Positions 25,243 to 34,570 of a stretch of DNA of 64,000 bases are shown here, one piece after another. Positions within the stretch are counted from its first letter, which is position 1; every line of letters begins with the position of its first letter. The notes under the pieces were generated by a model that worked only from the letters and a program-made list of their open reading frames with translations, made no database searches and had not been told where the DNA came from. The stretch is from ZC4RG35 sp036375695 (GTDB lineage: Bacteria > Actinomycetota > Acidimicrobiia > Spongiisociales > ZC4RG35): positions 1-64,000 of the forward strand of contig DASVBU010000020.1 of NCBI GenBank assembly GCA_036375695.1. Reading direction: 5' to 3'. Both the position numbers and the translations under genes were made by a program.

Positions 25243-26615
25243 ACCGGGCTCCCGACCAGATGATGTGGGGCCGCTTCGTCGATTCGCACGTCCAGGAAGG
25301 CACCGACCGGGATATCACCCGGCACATGCACCACCTTCCCGGTGCGACTCCTGGTGGTAGCCATCCCGGGGCGCTTCGACGCGCCCTCGCCGAGCACTTC
25401 GACCACGGATCCCAGCATCTCCCGGTTCCTCTCCAGTGATATCCGCGTCTGCGTCTCGACGAGGCGGGCGAACCGCTCCTGGATCACCGCGTCCGGGACG
25501 AACTGGTCGGTCATCTCGGCGGCGGCCGTGCCCGGGCGTGGCGAGAAGATGAACATGAACGCCTGGTCGAACCGCGCCTCTTCGACGACTTCCATGGTCA
25601 TCTCGAAGTCCTCGTCGGTCTCGCCGGGGAAGCCGACGATCACGTCGGTGGACACGGCCAGACCCGGGATGATCTCGCGGGCCATCGCCAGTCGCTCCAT
25701 GTACTTCCGCCGGTTGTAGCCGCGATGCATCCGGGCCAGGACCCGGTCGGATCCCGACTGCAGCGGGAAGTGGAGTTGCTCGCAGACCGCCGGTGTGTCC
25801 GCCATCGCCCGGGCCACCTCCTCCCGGAAGTCGTTGGGGTGAGGGCTGGTGAACCGGACACGGCGGATCCCTGGCACCTCACCGACCATGCGAAGCAGAT
25901 CGGCGAAGATGGGGCGGCGCTTCCCGCCGATTGCCAGATCGCGGCCATAGGTGTCGACGTTCTGTCCCAGCAGGGTGATCTCGACCACCCCGTCGGCGGC
26001 GAGACGCTCCACCTCCCGGAGGATGTCGCCCGGTCGTCTCGAGATCTCCGGGCCGCGTACCGACGGAACTATGCAGAACGTGCACGTGTTGTTGCACCCG
26101 ACCTGGATGGTCACCCACGCCGAGTGCTCCAGTTCCCTCCGGGTCGGGAGCGACGACGGCATCGCCTGGAGCTCGTCCACGACCTCGGTGATCGGCCCCC
26201 ACTGCTCGGCGTGGTCGATCAGGTCGAGAACGCGGTCGAGGTTGTGTGTTCCCATGACCACGTCCACCCACGGCGCCCTTTCCCGTACCAGTTCCCGGTC
26301 CTTCTGGGCGGCGCAGCCGCCGACCACGAGGAGCATGCCGGGGTTCTCGTCCTTGATCGCCTTGAGCTGGCCCAGGTTGCCGTAGAGCCGGTTGTCGGCG
26401 TTCTCCCGGACCGTGCACGTGTTGACGTAGACCACGTCGGCCTCGGTTACGTCCCGCGCCCGGATCATCCCGTCACGCTCGAAGAGACCCGCGATCCGCT
26501 CCGAGTCGTGCTCGTTCATCTGGCACCCGAAGGTGCGGATGTAGTAGCGCTTTCCCTGGCGGGTGGCAGGGCGCTCCTCGCGCCGGCCGGGGACCGGAAG
26601 GAGGACAGCGGTCAT
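25239..26615 (-). CDS. miaB: tRNA-2-methylthio-N6-dimethylallyladenosine synthase
   Basis: 458 residues with the three methylthiotransferase domains. The N-terminal UPF0004 part has cysteines in TFGCQMNEHDSE, NTCTVRENA and GGCAAQ; the radical SAM domain has CNNTCTFCIVPSVRG; a C-terminal TRAM domain follows. Seen directly: six cluster cysteines. It uses two 4Fe-4S clusters and SAM to add a methylthio group to i6A37 of tRNA. Two bases separate it from the rny stop, and its own stop overlaps miaA. Confidence 0.96.
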   Translation of the reverse strand: MTAVLLPVPGRREERPATRQGKRYYIRTFGCQMNEHDSERIAGLFERDGMIRARDVTEADVVYVNTCTVRENADNRLYGNLGQLKAIKDENPGMLLVVGGCAAQKDRELVRERAPWVDVVMGTHNLDRVLDLIDHAEQWGPITEVVDELQAMPSSLPTRRELEHSAWVTIQVGCNNTCTFCIVPSVRGPEISRRPGDILREVERLAADGVVEITLLGQNVDTYGRDLAIGGKRRPIFADLLRMVGEVPGIRRVRFTSPHPNDFREEVARAMADTPAVCEQLHFPLQSGSDRVLARMHRGYNRRKYMERLAMAREIIPGLAVSTDVIVGFPGETDEDFEMTMEVVEEARFDQAFMFIFSPRPGTAAAEMTDQFVPDAVIQERFARLVETQTRISLERNREMLGSVVEVLGEGASKRPGMATTRSRTGKVVHVPGDIPVGAFLDVRIDEAAPHHLVGSPV

Positions 26616-26617
26616 CG

Positions 26618-28159
26618 TCAGCGGGCGTAGTCGGTGGCCCGGAACTCCCGGATCACCGTCACCTGGATCTGACCGGGGTACTGGAGATCGTCCTCGAGCT
26701 TGCGGGCGATCTGACGGGAGAGCTCCCGGGCTTCGAGGTCGGAGACGTCGCCCGGATCGACCAGCACGCGGACCTCCCGACCGGCCTGGAGGGCGAACAC
26801 CTCTTCCACGCCTGGGAACTCGAGGGCGATCCCCTCGAGCCGTTCCAGCCGCTTCACATATGCCTCGAGCGTCTCACGACGGGCACCCGGTCGTGCTGCC
26901 GACACGGCGTCGGCTGCCTGGACCAGTACGGCGAGGACGGTGCGGGGCTCGACTTCGTTGTGATGGGCCTCGATCCCGTGCACCACCGCCGGGTCCTCCT
27001 CGAACCGTCTGGCGATCTCGGCGCCGATGAGGGCGTGCGACCCCTCCACCTCGTGCGTCACCGCCTTGCCGATGTCATGGAGCAGGGCGGCCCGCTTCAC
27101 GGGCACCGGATCGACGCCGAGCTCGGCGGCGAGCATGGTCGCCACGTGCGCGGTCTCCACCAGGTGGTTGAGGACGTTCTGGCCGTAGGAGGTGCGGTAC
27201 TTGAGCCGGCCCATGAGGTTGATCAGCTCGGGATGCATCCGGGCGATCCCGATCTCGACCAGGGCCCACTCCCCTGCGTCCCGGATGCTCTGCTCCACCT
27301 CGGCCTTGGCCTTCTCATTGGCCTCCTCGATCGAAGCGGGGTGGATCCGCCCGTCGGCCACGAGACGCTCCAGGGTGAGGCGGGCGATCTCCCGGCGTAC
27401 CGGGTCGAAGGAGCTCACCGAGACCGCGCCGGGCGTGTCGTCGACGATCAGGTTGGTCCCGGTCACCGACTCGAGATAACGGATGTTGCGACCCTCCCGG
27501 CCGATGATCCGGCCCTTCATCTCGTCCGACGGGAGCGGCACGACCGAGACGGTCGTCTCGGTGACCACCTCGCCGGCGAGACGCTGGATCGCCGTGGCGA
27601 GGATGCGACGCGCCCGGCGGTCGGCCTCCTCCCGAGCCTTGATCTCCATGTCGCGCACCAGGATCATCGCCTCGCGGCGAGCCTCGTCCTCGACCTGGGC
27701 CAGAACCTCGGCCTTGGCCTGGGCGACGTCGATCCCCGAGATCCGCTGCAGTTGCTGGCGGGCCTCTTCCTTGAGACGCTCCAGCTCGGCACGCGAGTCG
27801 GTCAGTTCGTGCTCCCGATCGATGAGCAGACGCTCCCTCTGGGCCAGGTTGGACGCCCTCTGCTCCAGGGTCTCCTCGCGCTGGGTCAGCCGGGACTCCA
27901 GGTTGGACAACTCGAGACGTCTGTGGGCGAGAGCCGCCTCCTCCCGCTCCCGGTAGGCCTCTGCCTTGGCACGGGCCTCGTCTTCGGCCAGAGCCAGGAT
28001 CTTCGTGGCTTCCATACGCGCCGTGGCCACCTTCTCCTCGGCGTTGGCGATCTCACGCTCCTGCCGGCGGGCGGTGGCGAGACGGGCCAGCATGTAACCG
28101 AAGCCAAGGGCGATCAGGGCTACCAGGACTGTCAGTCCGAGCACCACTCCGTTTGGCAT
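26618..28159 (-). CDS. rny: ribonuclease Y
   Basis: 513 residues in the canonical order: one N-terminal membrane helix (VVLGLTVLVALIALGFGYML), a long coiled coil (about 35-190), a KH domain (GRIIGREGRNIRYLESVTG), and an HD domain with LLHDIGKAVTHEVEGSHALIG and HHNEVEP. RNase Y is a membrane-bound endonuclease that starts mRNA decay. RNase J is also in this window, so decay here follows the firmicute-like pair, at least in part. Located after recA without a recX gene in between. Confidence 0.96.
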   Translation of the reverse strand: MPNGVVLGLTVLVALIALGFGYMLARLATARRQEREIANAEEKVATARMEATKILALAEDEARAKAEAYREREEAALAHRRLELSNLESRLTQREETLEQRASNLAQRERLLIDREHELTDSRAELERLKEEARQQLQRISGIDVAQAKAEVLAQVEDEARREAMILVRDMEIKAREEADRRARRILATAIQRLAGEVVTETTVSVVPLPSDEMKGRIIGREGRNIRYLESVTGTNLIVDDTPGAVSVSSFDPVRREIARLTLERLVADGRIHPASIEEANEKAKAEVEQSIRDAGEWALVEIGIARMHPELINLMGRLKYRTSYGQNVLNHLVETAHVATMLAAELGVDPVPVKRAALLHDIGKAVTHEVEGSHALIGAEIARRFEEDPAVVHGIEAHHNEVEPRTVLAVLVQAADAVSAARPGARRETLEAYVKRLERLEGIALEFPGVEEVFALQAGREVRVLVDPGDVSDLEARELSRQIARKLEDDLQYPGQIQVTVIREFRATDYAR

Positions 28160-28204
28160 CGCGGTCCCTTCCGACCGGATCCGAGCGGGTCGTCAGATGA
28201 AGCG

Positions 28205-28268
28205 GCCGGGCGTAAACCGCCCGGCACACGAAAAGCGTCGACGATAAGGGGGTCTTTTCACCCTCTTG
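28205..28268 (-). terminator. two hairpins between recA and rny (possible terminator)
   Basis: The 234-base gap holds no gene. On the minus strand GAGGGTGAAAAGACCCCC forms a short stem and, further on, GCCGGGCG-GTTTA-CGCCCGGC forms an 8-bp GC stem. Neither has a long T run, so a recA terminator or an rny leader structure are both possible. Confidence 0.45.
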
Positions 28269-28393
28269 TTACCGCGCTCCTCCTCACGACTCTCGCTTCG
28301 GCTCCGGTGACTTGGTTTCAAAGGCGTTTTCGTGTGTCGACACGAATACTAGCCCTCAGTGCCTCCGACGACAGAGCGAGAGAACGCGAATCT

Positions 28394-29461
28394 TCACTCT
28401 GCCGTATCCGAGCCTGCCGGCTCGGTGGCGGCGTCCTCGGCGTCTTCCCCGGTCCCGACGGGCCCCTCGGCATCTGCCCGGGTCAGGCCGACCAGCTCGT
28501 AGACCTTGGCCTGGAGCTGCATGGCCACCTCGGGGTTCTCCCGGAGGAACCTCTTGGCGTTCTCGCGGCCCTGGCCGAGCTGGTCCTGGTCGAAGGTGAA
28601 CCAGGCCCCGCTCTTCTTGACCACGCCGTGCTCCACGGCCACGTCGAGGAGGCTCCCCTCGCGGGAGATGCCCTCCCCGAACATGATGTCGAACTCGGCC
28701 TGACGGAACGGTGGCGCCAGCTTGTTCTTGGCCACCTTGACCCGGACCCGGTTGCCCACCGCGTCGGTGCCGTCCTTGATCGACTCGATGCGACGGATGT
28801 CGAGACGAACCGAGGCGTAGAACTTGAGGGCGCGGCCACCGGGTGTGGTCTCGGGATTGCCGAACATGACCCCGATCTTCTCCCGGAGCTGGTTGATGAA
28901 GATGGCGGTGGTGCGCGACTTGTTCAGGTTCCCGGCGAGCTTGCGCAGGGCCTGTGACATGAGACGCGCCTGGAGGCCGACGTGGGAGTCGCCCATCTCG
29001 CCCTCGATCTCCGCCCGGGGCACCAGGGCCGCCACCGAGTCGATGACGATGACGTCGAGGGCGCCGGAGCGGATCAGCATGTCGGCGATCTCCAGAGCCT
29101 GCTCACCCGTGTCGGGCTGGGAGATGAGGAGCTCGTCGATGTCGACACCGATGGCCTTGGCGTAGACCGGGTCGAGGGCGTGCTCGGCGTCGATGAAGGC
29201 GGCGATGCCACCGTTGCGCTGCGCCTCGGCGACGATGTGCAGCGCCAGACTGGTCTTGCCCGAGCTCTCCGGCCCGTAGAGCTCGACGATGCGGCCGCGC
29301 GGGACACCACCGATGCCGAGCGCCAGGTCGAGGGCCAGGGCGCCGGTGGGGATGACCGACACCTTCTGGGTGGCCGCCTCCCCCATCTTCATGATCGCGC
29401 CTTTGCCGAACTGTCGCTCGATCTGACCGAGCGCCATGTCGAGTGCCTTGTCCCGTTCCAC
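28394..29461 (-). CDS. recA: recombinase RecA
   Basis: 355 residues. Starts [20 protein letters not shown]; Walker A GPESSGKT is at 63-70, the Walker B region reads [12 protein letters not shown], and the L2 loop carries the [19 protein letters not shown] signature. No intein. RecA coats single-stranded DNA, performs strand exchange and triggers LexA self-cleavage. A perfect LexA box lies 122 bases upstream. No recX homologue follows. Confidence 0.98.
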   Translation of the reverse strand: MERDKALDMALGQIERQFGKGAIMKMGEAATQKVSVIPTGALALDLALGIGGVPRGRIVELYGPESSGKTSLALHIVAEAQRNGGIAAFIDAEHALDPVYAKAIGVDIDELLISQPDTGEQALEIADMLIRSGALDVIVIDSVAALVPRAEIEGEMGDSHVGLQARLMSQALRKLAGNLNKSRTTAIFINQLREKIGVMFGNPETTPGGRALKFYASVRLDIRRIESIKDGTDAVGNRVRVKVAKNKLAPPFRQAEFDIMFGEGISREGSLLDVAVEHGVVKKSGAWFTFDQDQLGQGRENAKRFLRENPEVAMQLQAKVYELVGLTRADAEGPVGTGEDAEDAATEPAGSDTAE

Positions 29462-29582
29462 TTCTGATCCTTCCTGCCTCTGCCGAGCACGGTATCGGGT
29501 GGGGGTGACAGATCCCGTCCGTCACTTCTGCCCTGTCACCGCCGTTTCACGGCCATTCAGCTCTCGGCCCCACACCATACAC

Positions 29583-29596
29583 CGAACACCTGTTCG
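29583..29596. promoter_or_regulatory. LexA box of recA
   Basis: CGAACACCTGTTCG, a perfect CGAAC-N4-GTTCG palindrome, upstream of recA and just beyond the 3' end of the thpR gene. A TATGGT hexamer lies about 10 bases downstream on the minus strand and could be the -10 element. Confidence 0.88.
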
Positions 29597-29606
29597 TCTG
29601 TGGTAT

Positions 29607-30152
29607 TTACCGGGCGAGATCGAAGCTTTCAAGGGGCTCGTACCTCACGCCGGCCCCTCCCCGCGGGATGGAGCGGTAGACGATCATCCGGTCGACCTCC
29701 CACCGCGCCGGCACCGGGTCACCGACCAGGTCGGTGACGTCGGCGGGTGGGCGCACCCGGGCCAGGGTGAGATGGGCCCGATACGGACGCTCCTCCGGCT
29801 CCAGACCCGCGGCGACCGCCGACTCCTCGGCGATCCCGGCGAGACTGGCGAGACCCTCATCGCCTTCGGTCACGCCGATCCAGATCACGGTGGCGCGTCG
29901 TGGGTTGGGGAACGCTCCGATGCCGCCGAGCGCGACACGGAAGGCAGGCACCCGGCCCACCTCGGCGAGACCATGCAGGAACCTCTCGAACGTGACCGCC
30001 TCGACCCGCCCCAGATACCGCAGCGTGATGTGCCAGTTCTCGGGCGGTGTGAGCCGACCCGGGATGTCGAGGCGGCCGATCCGGGCGGCCACTGCCAGCA
30101 CCGCGTCCTGGCTCGGGCGCACCGCGGCGAAGACCGGACCTATCGCCACCAC
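29607..30152 (-). CDS. thpR: RNA 2',3'-cyclic phosphodiesterase (ThpR/2H family)
   Basis: 181 residues from GTG 30152 (or 30149); overlaps the cinA end by 13 bases. Two HxTx motifs of the 2H phosphoesterase fold are seen, HITL (about 41-44) and HLTL (about 126-129). It opens 2',3'-cyclic phosphates to 2'-phosphates in RNA. The cinA-thpR-recA order is a known bacterial arrangement. Confidence 0.9.
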   Translation of the reverse strand: MVAIGPVFAAVRPSQDAVLAVAARIGRLDIPGRLTPPENWHITLRYLGRVEAVTFERFLHGLAEVGRVPAFRVALGGIGAFPNPRRATVIWIGVTEGDEGLASLAGIAEESAVAAGLEPEERPYRAHLTLARVRPPADVTDLVGDPVPARWEVDRMIVYRSIPRGGAGVRYEPLESFDLAR

Positions 30153-31366
30153 CTGCCACTCACGGCGAGTCGGGCCAGGTGTATCGCCGATGTCACGGCG
30201 AAGGAGCGGATCCGCTCCCGGTCGCCCGGCATACGCATCTCCCGGACCTGGGTCCGCTCCGGTGTGGCCACGCCGATGAACACGGTTCCGACGGGCTTCT
30301 CCGCCGGGTCGGGGCCGGCCTCTCCGGTGACGGACACGGCGACCGCGGCGCCGAACAGCCGGCGCGCCCCCTCGGCCATCTCCGCCGCCGTCTCCGCATT
30401 CACCACCCGCGTGATGTCACCGACCCCGAGCAGCTTGCCCTTGGCCTCGCTCCAGTACGTGACCGCGCCGCCCCTGACGGTGTCGCTCGACCCGGGCGCC
30501 GCCGTGAGGGCGGCAGCCACGAGACCACCGGTCATCGACTCGGCCGTGGCGATGGTCCACCCCCTGGCGCGGAGCAGGTCGAGGAGGATCTTCTCCGCGG
30601 TGTCCTCATCGGCTCCGAACACCGCGTCCCCGAGGCGGGACCTGATCTCGGCCTCCATCGGCTCGACCAGACCTTTGGCCGTCGCCATGTCCGGCGCCTT
30701 GACCGTGATCCGGACCTTGATCTCCCCGGACCCGGCGAGGAAGGCGATCGAGGGGTTGGTCGAGCCGACGTAGAGGTCGTTGAGGAGCTCGGCCACCTCG
30801 GACTCCGGGCGACCCCAGAGACGGATCACGCGGCTGAGCAGGACGGTCGCACCATGGTCGGCGAGACGGGGCATGACCTCGTGGTCGACGAGATGCTCCA
30901 TCTCGGCGGGCACACCCGGAACGCAGAAGATCTTGGTGCCCTCGTGCTCCAGGTAGATGCCCGGCGCCGTGCCCTTGGGGTTGGGGAGCAACTCGGCGCC
31001 CTCGGGATGCTGGGCCTGGCGGAGATTCGAGACCGACATGGTGCGACCTCGCGCCTCGAACCACTGGCGGAGCTCCTCGGCATACTCGGCCGATTCCACC
31101 ATCTCCCTCCCGGTGGCGGCACACAGCGCCTCACGGGTGAGGTCGTCCTGGGTGGGCCCGATCCCGCCGGTGATGATGACCGCGTCCGAACGGTCTATCG
31201 CCAGCCTCAGGGCGGACGCGAGACGGTCGAGATTGTCCCCCACCACCTGCTGGAAATGGGCGTCGTGGCCACGCGCCGCGATGGCGGCGCCGATGTAGGC
31301 GGCGTTGGTGTTGACGATCTGGCCCAGGAGCAACTCGGTCCCGACGGCGACCACCTCGACGATCAC
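30140..31366 (-). CDS. cinA: CinA-family nicotinamide-nucleotide amidase
   Basis: 408 residues from GTG 31366, chosen for its GTGA overlap with rimO. The N-terminal COG1058 (MoeA-like) domain has AVGTELLLGQIVNTNAAYIG and TGGIGPTQDDLTREAL; the C-terminal deamidase domain has AESMTGGLVAAALTAAPGSS and VTGEAGPDP. CinA recycles NMN to nicotinate mononucleotide and is linked to competence operons with recA. Translationally coupled on both sides. Confidence 0.95.
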   Translation of the reverse strand: MIVEVVAVGTELLLGQIVNTNAAYIGAAIAARGHDAHFQQVVGDNLDRLASALRLAIDRSDAVIITGGIGPTQDDLTREALCAATGREMVESAEYAEELRQWFEARGRTMSVSNLRQAQHPEGAELLPNPKGTAPGIYLEHEGTKIFCVPGVPAEMEHLVDHEVMPRLADHGATVLLSRVIRLWGRPESEVAELLNDLYVGSTNPSIAFLAGSGEIKVRITVKAPDMATAKGLVEPMEAEIRSRLGDAVFGADEDTAEKILLDLLRARGWTIATAESMTGGLVAAALTAAPGSSDTVRGGAVTYWSEAKGKLLGVGDITRVVNAETAAEMAEGARRLFGAAVAVSVTGEAGPDPAEKPVGTVFIGVATPERTQVREMRMPGDRERIRSFAVTSAIHLARLAVSGRWWR

Positions 31367-32670
31367 ACGACCACCGCCTCCATGTCGGGCCCATGAGTGC
31401 CCGTGAGACGGGCCTCGACCCACTCCCCCGGATCACCCGCGTCCAGCCGGATGACACCGTCGATCTCCGGGGCCTGCCGGTGGGACCGGCCGATGGGCGC
31501 CCCGTCCTCGACCTGATCGACGACGACCTCGACCACCCGGCCCAGCCATTCGGCATTGCGCTCCACGGTGATCTCCTCCTGGATGGCCGACAGGTAACGC
31601 AGCCGCTCCATGGCGTCGTCCCGGTCGACCTGGCCCTCCATCTCCGCGGCCGGTGTCCCGGGCTCGGCGGAGTAGGGGAAGAAGCCTGCCCAGTCGAGTC
31701 GGGCAGCCCCGAGGAAGGCGGCCAGATCCTCGACGTCGTCATCACTCTCGCCGGGAAAGCCGACGATGAAGGAGGACCGCAATGCGGCGTCCGGATCCAA
31801 CTCCCTGATCCGGGCGATCAGCTCCAGGTGCCTCTCACCGTCGCCTGGTCGTTTCATGGCCCTGAGCAGCCTGCCGCTGGCGTGCTGCAGCGACAGGTCG
31901 AAGTACGGGGTCACCACCGGGTTGGTGGTCATCGCCTCCAGGAGTGAGGGCCGGATCTCCCGGGGATGGAGATAGAGGAGACGGAGGGCCCGAAGCCCTT
32001 CTATGTCGGACAGATGCGCCAGCAGGTCGGTCAGGGCTCCCGGCGCCCCGATGTCCCGCCCGTAGGCGGCCAGGTCCTGGGCGACCAGGACGATCTCGCT
32101 GACACCGGCCGCCACCAGACCCTCGGCCTCCTGTCGGATCTCGTGTGGGCTGCGGGAACGCTGCTTGCCCCGGATCGACGGAATGGCGCAGAACGTGCAC
32201 GGCTTGTCACAACCTTCGGCCACCTTGAGATAGGCGTACGGCAGGCCCGAGACGGGACGTCCGGTGGCATGGAGGATGTCCATCACGGGACGCCGGCGAA
32301 TCTGCACGGGCTGCCACCCGGTGAGACGGTCGAGGATCCCCACCAGCTCGCCATAACGGTCGATCCCCACCACGGCGTCGACCTCGGGGAGGGCCGCGGA
32401 CAGCTCGGAGCCGAATCTCTGGGCCATGCAGCCGATGACCACCGATCTCGACCCGGGGCGCCGGCGCTCCTCCATCTCCAGGATCGTCTCCACGGATTCC
32501 GCCCGCGCCTCCTCGATGAAGGCACAAGTGTTGACCATGACCACGTCGGCGGTCTCCGGTGAGTCGGCTGGGGCGTAGCCCGCCTCGGCGGCCATCGCCA
32601 GGACCTTCGCCGAATCGACCTGGTTCTTGGCGCAGCCGAGTGTGGTCAGCCAGAGGGTTGGAGAGCTCAC
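31363..32670 (-). CDS. rimO: ribosomal protein S12 methylthiotransferase RimO
   Basis: 435 residues from GTG 32670 (GTGA overlap with the small upstream gene). MTTase cysteines in TTLGCAKNQVDS, NTCAFIEEA and GCMAQR; radical SAM motif CDKPCTFCAIPSIRGKQRSR; TRAM domain at the end. The GCAKN and ALxDFGKQ-type details separate RimO from MiaB, whose gene is 5 kb downstream. It methylthiolates Asp of ribosomal protein uS12. Confidence 0.94.
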   Translation of the reverse strand: MSSPTLWLTTLGCAKNQVDSAKVLAMAAEAGYAPADSPETADVVMVNTCAFIEEARAESVETILEMEERRRPGSRSVVIGCMAQRFGSELSAALPEVDAVVGIDRYGELVGILDRLTGWQPVQIRRRPVMDILHATGRPVSGLPYAYLKVAEGCDKPCTFCAIPSIRGKQRSRSPHEIRQEAEGLVAAGVSEIVLVAQDLAAYGRDIGAPGALTDLLAHLSDIEGLRALRLLYLHPREIRPSLLEAMTTNPVVTPYFDLSLQHASGRLLRAMKRPGDGERHLELIARIRELDPDAALRSSFIVGFPGESDDDVEDLAAFLGAARLDWAGFFPYSAEPGTPAAEMEGQVDRDDAMERLRYLSAIQEEITVERNAEWLGRVVEVVVDQVEDGAPIGRSHRQAPEIDGVIRLDAGDPGEWVEARLTGTHGPDMEAVVV

Positions 32671-32924
32671 CGCGTGCGCACGCCCTCCACGACCGCCAGC
32701 ATGCCCTCGGAGGCGACGGCGTCGGCCAGGGCGTTCCAGGTCGAGGTGGTCACTTCACCGTCGGTCTCGAGCTCCTGGCAGGCCAGGTGGACGATGTCGG
32801 CAAGGGGACCGAGCCTGGTGTCGAGGGCCGCCGCCTCGGCGATGAAGGTGCGGGCCGAGGCCGGGTCGTTTCGACCCAGGGCCCGAATCGCCTCCTCGGC
32901 CGCGCTCCTGGCCCTCCCCTCCAC
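32667..32924 (-). CDS. small helical protein of unknown function
   Basis: 85 residues from GTG 32924, 3 bases after the preceding gene and overlapping rimO as GTGA. It is Ala-rich and probably all-helical (AAEEAIRALGRNDPASARTF, LGPLADIVHLACQELETDG). No cysteines, no signal. The tight coupling on both sides argues for a real gene. Family not recognised. Confidence 0.65.
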   Translation of the reverse strand: MEGRARSAAEEAIRALGRNDPASARTFIAEAAALDTRLGPLADIVHLACQELETDGEVTTSTWNALADAVASEGMLAVVEGVRTR

Positions 32925-32927
32925 GCC

Positions 32928-33983
32928 TCAGATCTCGGTGAACAGGTACCGGCGCAGGATGTCGATCCGATCCTCGAGCGTCGACGGGTCGAGGTACCAG
33001 AGGACTGCGGCGATCGTCGACAGCAGCGGGTTGCCGTCCTGCGGGGTGAACGAGAACCCGACGATCTCGTTTCCGTTGCGCACCGCCAGCGAGTCGAGCG
33101 CCACCACCGCCTGGCTGAGGATCCGCCCGTACCAGCCGTGGTCACGGCCGAACGAGAACACCTGGTTGGCCGACTTCTTCTGAGTGACCGCGATCCGGGT
33201 GTTGGCGGCGAGACGATCACGCACCTCGTCCAGGTCGATCTCCCGATCCAGGGTCAGGGAGAAGTGGAGCGAGTGCATGTACTGGGTGTTCAGCTTGATC
33301 GCCGACGAGAACAGGTTGAGGTCGTAGCCCAGCGTGGCGAACAGGTCGTGGGCGTCACGGGCGTGGTGGGTGCCGAACCGATCGTCCTTGTGCGAGCCCA
33401 CCGTCGGGCTGGCGACGTAACCCCCATCCTGGGAGATGTCGTTGGCGCGCCGCATGCAGAGGAACCTGCCGTCGACCAGATGGTTGGTCCCGTCGGGATC
33501 CATTGCCAGGGCCTTGATCAGCACCGCGATGTTGTGCGTGTTGCACGAGACGACCTGGATGAAGCGGTCGTGGTTGGCCACGAGCGCCTCGTCGTTGACG
33601 CCCCGGGCGTACATCTTCCCGAAGCCGTACTCCGAGCCCTGGGCGAGGAACCCGATCGGCCCCTTGGCCCTCTCGTACATCTCCTCCTTGTTCTGGTTCC
33701 CCACCGGGGTGCAGTCGATGACGACGGTGGCCCTTTCGATCGCCTCCATCGCCTCGTACTTCGGCGAGTGCCCCAACTCCTCGAAGGTGGCCTTGCGGTT
33801 CTCGTCCACCGCCAGCACGGCCCCACGACGGACCAGGTCGTTCACCTTCGCCTTCTCGGTCACGAGCGGGGTGCGCTTGTGGAAGGTCACCTCGTCGATA
33901 CCGAAATGCTCCTTGTTGTCAGCGAGGAGGCCGATCAGCGGCTCGCCGATCGTCCCGGTGCCAACCACATGGACGGTTTTCAT
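32928..33983 (-). CDS. type II (archaeal-like) glyceraldehyde-3-phosphate dehydrogenase homologue
   Basis: 351 residues from ATG 33983. It resembles the archaeal type II GAPDH: N-terminal HVVGTGTIGEPLIGLL dinucleotide fold, VVIDCTPVGNQNKE, the active-site VVSCNTHN with Cys147, FLCMRRANDISQDG, and NTQYMHSLHFSLTLDREID. Compared with archaeal enzymes, the second Thr of SCNTT is His150. It could oxidise glyceraldehyde-3-phosphate or a related aldehyde. The usual bacterial type I gap gene is not in the window, so whether this is the glycolytic enzyme is open. Confidence 0.75.
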   Translation of the reverse strand: MKTVHVVGTGTIGEPLIGLLADNKEHFGIDEVTFHKRTPLVTEKAKVNDLVRRGAVLAVDENRKATFEELGHSPKYEAMEAIERATVVIDCTPVGNQNKEEMYERAKGPIGFLAQGSEYGFGKMYARGVNDEALVANHDRFIQVVSCNTHNIAVLIKALAMDPDGTNHLVDGRFLCMRRANDISQDGGYVASPTVGSHKDDRFGTHHARDAHDLFATLGYDLNLFSSAIKLNTQYMHSLHFSLTLDREIDLDEVRDRLAANTRIAVTQKKSANQVFSFGRDHGWYGRILSQAVVALDSLAVRNGNEIVGFSFTPQDGNPLLSTIAAVLWYLDPSTLEDRIDILRRYLFTEI

Positions 33984-34068
33984 CTCACATCTCCAGATTC
34001 GGGCGTACGCCTCCCAGACTACCCGGCGGGAGCGGGGCTGATTCACCCTTCTCACCTACAGTTCCCCG

Positions 34069-34476
34069 ATGGACTGGACCCTCGAAGTAGTCGTCATCCC
34101 CGTCCGTGACATCGATCGCGCCGTCGCCTTCTACCGGGACCAGGTGGGCTTCCATCTCGATCACGACAACGCTTTCGGCGAGCACCGCATCGCCCAGCTG
34201 ACCCCACCAGGGTCCGGCTGCTCGATCGCCGTCGGGGACCTCCCCATGATGCGGCTGATGGAGCCCGGGTCGTTGAAAGGGGTCCAGTTGGTGGTGCCCG
34301 ACATCGAGACGGCGCACCGGGAGCTCGGAGACCGCGGTGTCGATGTCAGCGACATCGCAGTCCTCACCGACCGTGACGGCGGCAGGTTCTTCTGGTTCGA
34401 GGACCCCGACGGCAACGGCTGGGCGGTCCAGGAGATCAGGGCGCGCGCCGAGCGCCCTTTGATGGCTCGCTCGTGA
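34069..34476 (+). CDS. VOC (glyoxalase/bleomycin-resistance fold) protein
   Basis: 135 residues with the two beta-alpha-beta-beta-beta repeats of the vicinal oxygen chelate fold: VVVIPVRDIDRAVAFYRDQVGF first, then VPDIETAHRELGDRGV and FFWFEDPDGNGWAVQEI. Conserved EDPDGN near the C-terminus provides a metal ligand in homologues. Substrate unknown; small VOC proteins act as isomerases, dioxygenases or resistance proteins. Confidence 0.85.
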   Translation: MDWTLEVVVIPVRDIDRAVAFYRDQVGFHLDHDNAFGEHRIAQLTPPGSGCSIAVGDLPMMRLMEPGSLKGVQLVVPDIETAHRELGDRGVDVSDIAVLTDRDGGRFFWFEDPDGNGWAVQEIRARAERPLMARS

Positions 34477-34570
34477 GTGCCCTCTACGACATTTGCGGCA
34501 ACCGCTTGTCGAGGCGTAAGAATGGCGTCCGCACGATGACGACCGATAGCAATCCTCCACATACTGCCTC

